Origin: Bradyrhizobium canariense
GTDB lineage: Bacteria > Pseudomonadota > Alphaproteobacteria > Rhizobiales > Xanthobacteraceae
Direction of reading: 5' to 3'
Length of the DNA: 53,891 nucleotides
Assembly (NCBI RefSeq): GCF_019402665.1
Contig: NZ_VSST01000075.1
Coordinates: 1 to 53,891, forward strand
The notes below the pieces were generated by a model. The model was given only the letters and a program-made list of their open reading frames with translations. It was not told the origin of the DNA and made no database searches. Below are positions 51,884 through 53,891 of the stretch, piece by piece. Numbering within the stretch: the stretch's first letter is position 1; every line of letters begins with the position of its first letter. Made by a program: the position numbers and the translations under genes.

Positions 51884-53757
51884 ACCGCTTCGCCGAACTT
51901 CTCGACCGCCTCGCCTACGAGCCCGGCCGCAACAACAAGCTGCGGCTGATCACAAGTTATTTTCGCGAGGTCGCCGATCCTGATCGCGGCTATGCCCTGG
52001 CCGCGCTGACCGGCGCGCTGAGCTTCAAGCACGCCAAGCCCGCGCTGATCCGAGATCTGATCGCGTCGCGCACCGATCCGGTGCTGTTCGGATTGTCTTA
52101 CGATTATGTCGGCGACCTCTCGGAAACGGTGGCGCTGATGTGGCCGAAGCGGAATGCACACAAGGACGAATCTTTTCCGGGCTACCCCTCTCCCCCGCCC
52201 TCCCCCACAAGGGGGGAGGGAGCGCAGTTGCGCGCGGCGCTATCAGTGAGCGCGAGAGCTAACAGCGATTCCCAAAGTGATGGATGCACGAACCTCACCG
52301 TTCCCTCCCCCCTTGTGGGGGAGGGTCAGGGAGGGGGGTACCGCGGGCGAGATGCCAGCGATGCGCTTCATCCGAGCAACCACAACAATCCACCGCCGCC
52401 GACGCTGACCGAGGTCGTCACCACGCTGCGCACACTCGGCAAGACCGAGCTACCAAAACAGCTCGAGCGCTGGCTCGACGAGCTGGATGAGACCGGCCGC
52501 TGGGCGCTGTTGAAGCTCGTCACCGGCGCGTTGCGCATCGGCATCTCCGCGCGGCTGGCCAAGACCGCGGCCGCGGCACTCGGTGACAAGGACCCGCATG
52601 AGGTCGAGCTGATCTGGCCCGGTCTCGCGCCGCCCTATCTCGACCTGTTCGCCTGGCTGGAAGGCCGCGGCGACAAGCCGGTCAATCGCGATCCCGCCCC
52701 GTTCCGCCCGGTGATGTTGGCGCACGCGATCGAGGACACCGATTTCGCCGCGCTCGATCCCGCCGATTACATCGCCGAATGGAAATGGGACGGCATCCGC
52801 GTGCAGGCGGTGGCCGGCCGCGACGAGCACGACCGCATCACCGCGCGCCTCTATTCGCGCACCGGCGAGGACATCACCGGAAGCTTTCCGGACCTCGTGC
52901 CGTCGTTGCGGCTACCCGGCGCCATCGACGGCGAGCTTCTGATCCTGCGCGAAGGACGCGTGCAGAGTTTCAATGTTCTGCAACAGCGGCTCAACCGCAA
53001 GCTCGTGTCTCCGAAGTTGATCAAGGAGTTTCCGATCCATCTGCGCGCCTACGATCTGCTCGGCGACGACGAGAACGATTTGCGCGAGCTGCCTTTTGCG
53101 GAGCGGCGCGAACGGCTGGAGACCTTCATCGGCAAGCTTGACGATCCCCGCATCGATCTGTCGCCCACCGTCGCCTTCGCAAGCTGGGAGGCGCTGACCG
53201 CCGCACGCGCCGATCCCGCGAGCGCCGGTGCGGGCGAGGACGCGGATGCCGTCGAAGGCGTGATGCTGAAGCGGCGCGATGCACCCTATTTGCCAGGACG
53301 GCCGAAGGGACAGTGGTGGAAGTGGAAGCGCGATCCGCACATCATCGACGCCGTGCTGATGTATGCGCAGCGCGGCCACGGCAAACGCTCGTCCTACTAT
53401 TCCGACTACACCTTCGGCGTCTGGACCGCAGGTGCGGGCAGTGACGAGCTGGTGCCGGTCGGAAAAGCCTATTTCGGCTTCACGGACGAGGAGCTGCTCC
53501 AGATCGACCGCTTCGTGCGTCGCAATACCACCGAAAAATTCGGCCCCGTCCGCCACGTCGTGCACGAGCCGGACAAGGGCTTGGTGCTGGAGGTCGCCTT
53601 CGAGGGGCTGCAGCGCTCACCACGGCACAAATCCGGCGTCGCGATGCGCTTTCCCCGCATCAGCCGCTTGCGCTGGGACAAGCCGCCGCGGGAAGCCGAC
53701 CGGCTGGAAACGCTGGAAAAAATGCTGAAAGCGGGGGCGGCGGAGATTGAGGCGTGA
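51880..53757 (+). CDS. ATP-dependent DNA ligase of the damage-response module, with an embedded repeat
   Basis: This 625-residue ligase is the core of the module. The catalytic lysine is K302 in AEWKWDGIRVQ; the other nucleotidyltransferase motifs are IDGELLI, EGVMLKRRDAPYLPGRPKGQ and WWKWKRDP. The OB-fold C-terminus follows. Residues 1-95 and 160-290 form the normal N-terminal domain. Between them, about residues 98-157 are low-complexity (YPSPPPSPTRGEG, VPSPLVGEGQGGGYRGRD) and are translated from a double palindromic repeat (52172-52350) identical in type to the intergenic element at 44851-45006. The insert keeps the frame and lies before the catalytic core, so the enzyme may still work. 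Confidence 0.93.
   Translation: MNRFAELLDRLAYEPGRNNKLRLITSYFREVADPDRGYALAALTGALSFKHAKPALIRDLIASRTDPVLFGLSYDYVGDLSETVALMWPKRNAHKDESFPGYPSPPPSPTRGEGAQLRAALSVSARANSDSQSDGCTNLTVPSPLVGEGQGGGYRGRDASDALHPSNHNNPPPPTLTEVVTTLRTLGKTELPKQLERWLDELDETGRWALLKLVTGALRIGISARLAKTAAAALGDKDPHEVELIWPGLAPPYLDLFAWLEGRGDKPVNRDPAPFRPVMLAHAIEDTDFAALDPADYIAEWKWDGIRVQAVAGRDEHDRITARLYSRTGEDITGSFPDLVPSLRLPGAIDGELLILREGRVQSFNVLQQRLNRKLVSPKLIKEFPIHLRAYDLLGDDENDLRELPFAERRERLETFIGKLDDPRIDLSPTVAFASWEALTAARADPASAGAGEDADAVEGVMLKRRDAPYLPGRPKGQWWKWKRDPHIIDAVLMYAQRGHGKRSSYYSDYTFGVWTAGAGSDELVPVGKAYFGFTDEELLQIDRFVRRNTTEKFGPVRHVVHEPDKGLVLEVAFEGLQRSPRHKSGVAMRFPRISRLRWDKPPREADRLETLEKMLKAGAAEIEA
52172..52350. repeat. Double palindromic repeat family R7, copy 2, inside the ligase gene
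   Basis: Unit B (52179-52227) and unit A (52300-52342) are near-copies of those at 44851-45006, but in the order B then A. They face each other across about 72 bases. All of it is open in the ligase frame. Confidence 0.9.
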
Positions 53758-53768
53758 AGCGTACTAGG

Positions 53769-53888
53769 TGCGCTCCCTCTCCCGCTTGCGGGAGAGGGTC
53801 GGGGAGAGGGTGCCTCCACATTGGGAATCCCCAAGAGGAGAGAGCCCTCACCCGCCTTCGGCGCGACCTCTCCCGCAAGCGAGGGCTT
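53769..53888. repeat. Palindromic repeat family R8, copy 2
   Basis: CTCTCCCGCTTGCGGGAGAG and the partner CGACCTCTCCCGCAAGCGAG form outer and inner stems directly after the ligase gene. The element reaches the window edge. Confidence 0.85.
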
Positions 53889-53891
53889 TGC

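Overview
The window looks like chromosomal DNA of a Bradyrhizobium-type alphaproteobacterium (Nitrobacteraceae). The signs are a high-GC coding style, a split F0 ATP synthase operon with both b' and b subunits, the ctaC-ctaD-ctaB-ctaG-ctaE aa3 oxidase cluster next to SURF1, a plant-type glutamate-cysteine ligase, a PodJ-like polarity protein, and many intergenic palindromic repeats of the kind common in bradyrhizobia. No tRNA, rRNA, CRISPR array, transposase or phage gene was recognised. The genus assignment is inference from gene content.

Layout. 0-4 kb: a NarL-type response regulator, an MHS-family transporter with an enlarged extracytoplasmic loop, a YjbQ-family protein and a small exported protein. 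4.4-7.2 kb: the F0 operon atpI-atpB-atpE-b'-b with a good upstream promoter and a terminator. 7.3-11.5 kb: an exported protein, then a leftward thrC - M16 peptidase - GNAT group; thrC probably starts at TTG and is preceded by a candidate small RNA. 12-14 kb: a divergent two-component pair. 14.9-21.5 kb: the leftward cytochrome c oxidase cluster, including a 58-codon membrane protein between ctaB and ctaG. 21.9-26.7 kb: an IalB-like protein, a DUF433/DUF5615 toxin-antitoxin-like pair whose antitoxin gene carries a one-base frameshift, tldD-lepB, a nucleotidyltransferase-like gene and a PAN/Apple-domain protein. 26.9-29.6 kb: gshA, a MarR regulator and a glutathione S-transferase around a perfect 14-bp palindrome. 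29.6-36.2 kb: a leftward fatty-acid beta-oxidation operon (NTF2-like, acyl-CoA dehydrogenase, thiolase, FadJ-like) divergent from a PadR regulator, with overlapping dyads covering a promoter. 36.5-40 kb: a large PodJ-like Sel1-repeat protein. 40.3-44.8 kb: a TauE/SafE-TIGR02186 pair flanked by direct repeats, an MBL-fold hydrolase, and an EamA exporter divergent from a LysR regulator. 45-53.8 kb: the ligase-associated DNA damage response module (PdeM, DEXH helicase, exonuclease, ATP-dependent ligase), split by an ABC substrate-binding protein and a methyltransferase.

At least eight families of dispersed palindromic repeats are present. Two observations about them stand out. One double palindrome lies inside the DNA ligase gene and is translated in frame, adding about 60 low-complexity residues ahead of the catalytic lysine. 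Another family starts exactly at the stop codons of two unrelated genes and supplies their TAG. Together with the frameshifted antitoxin and the candidate small RNA, these are the items most worth checking; most other genes belong to well-known families.
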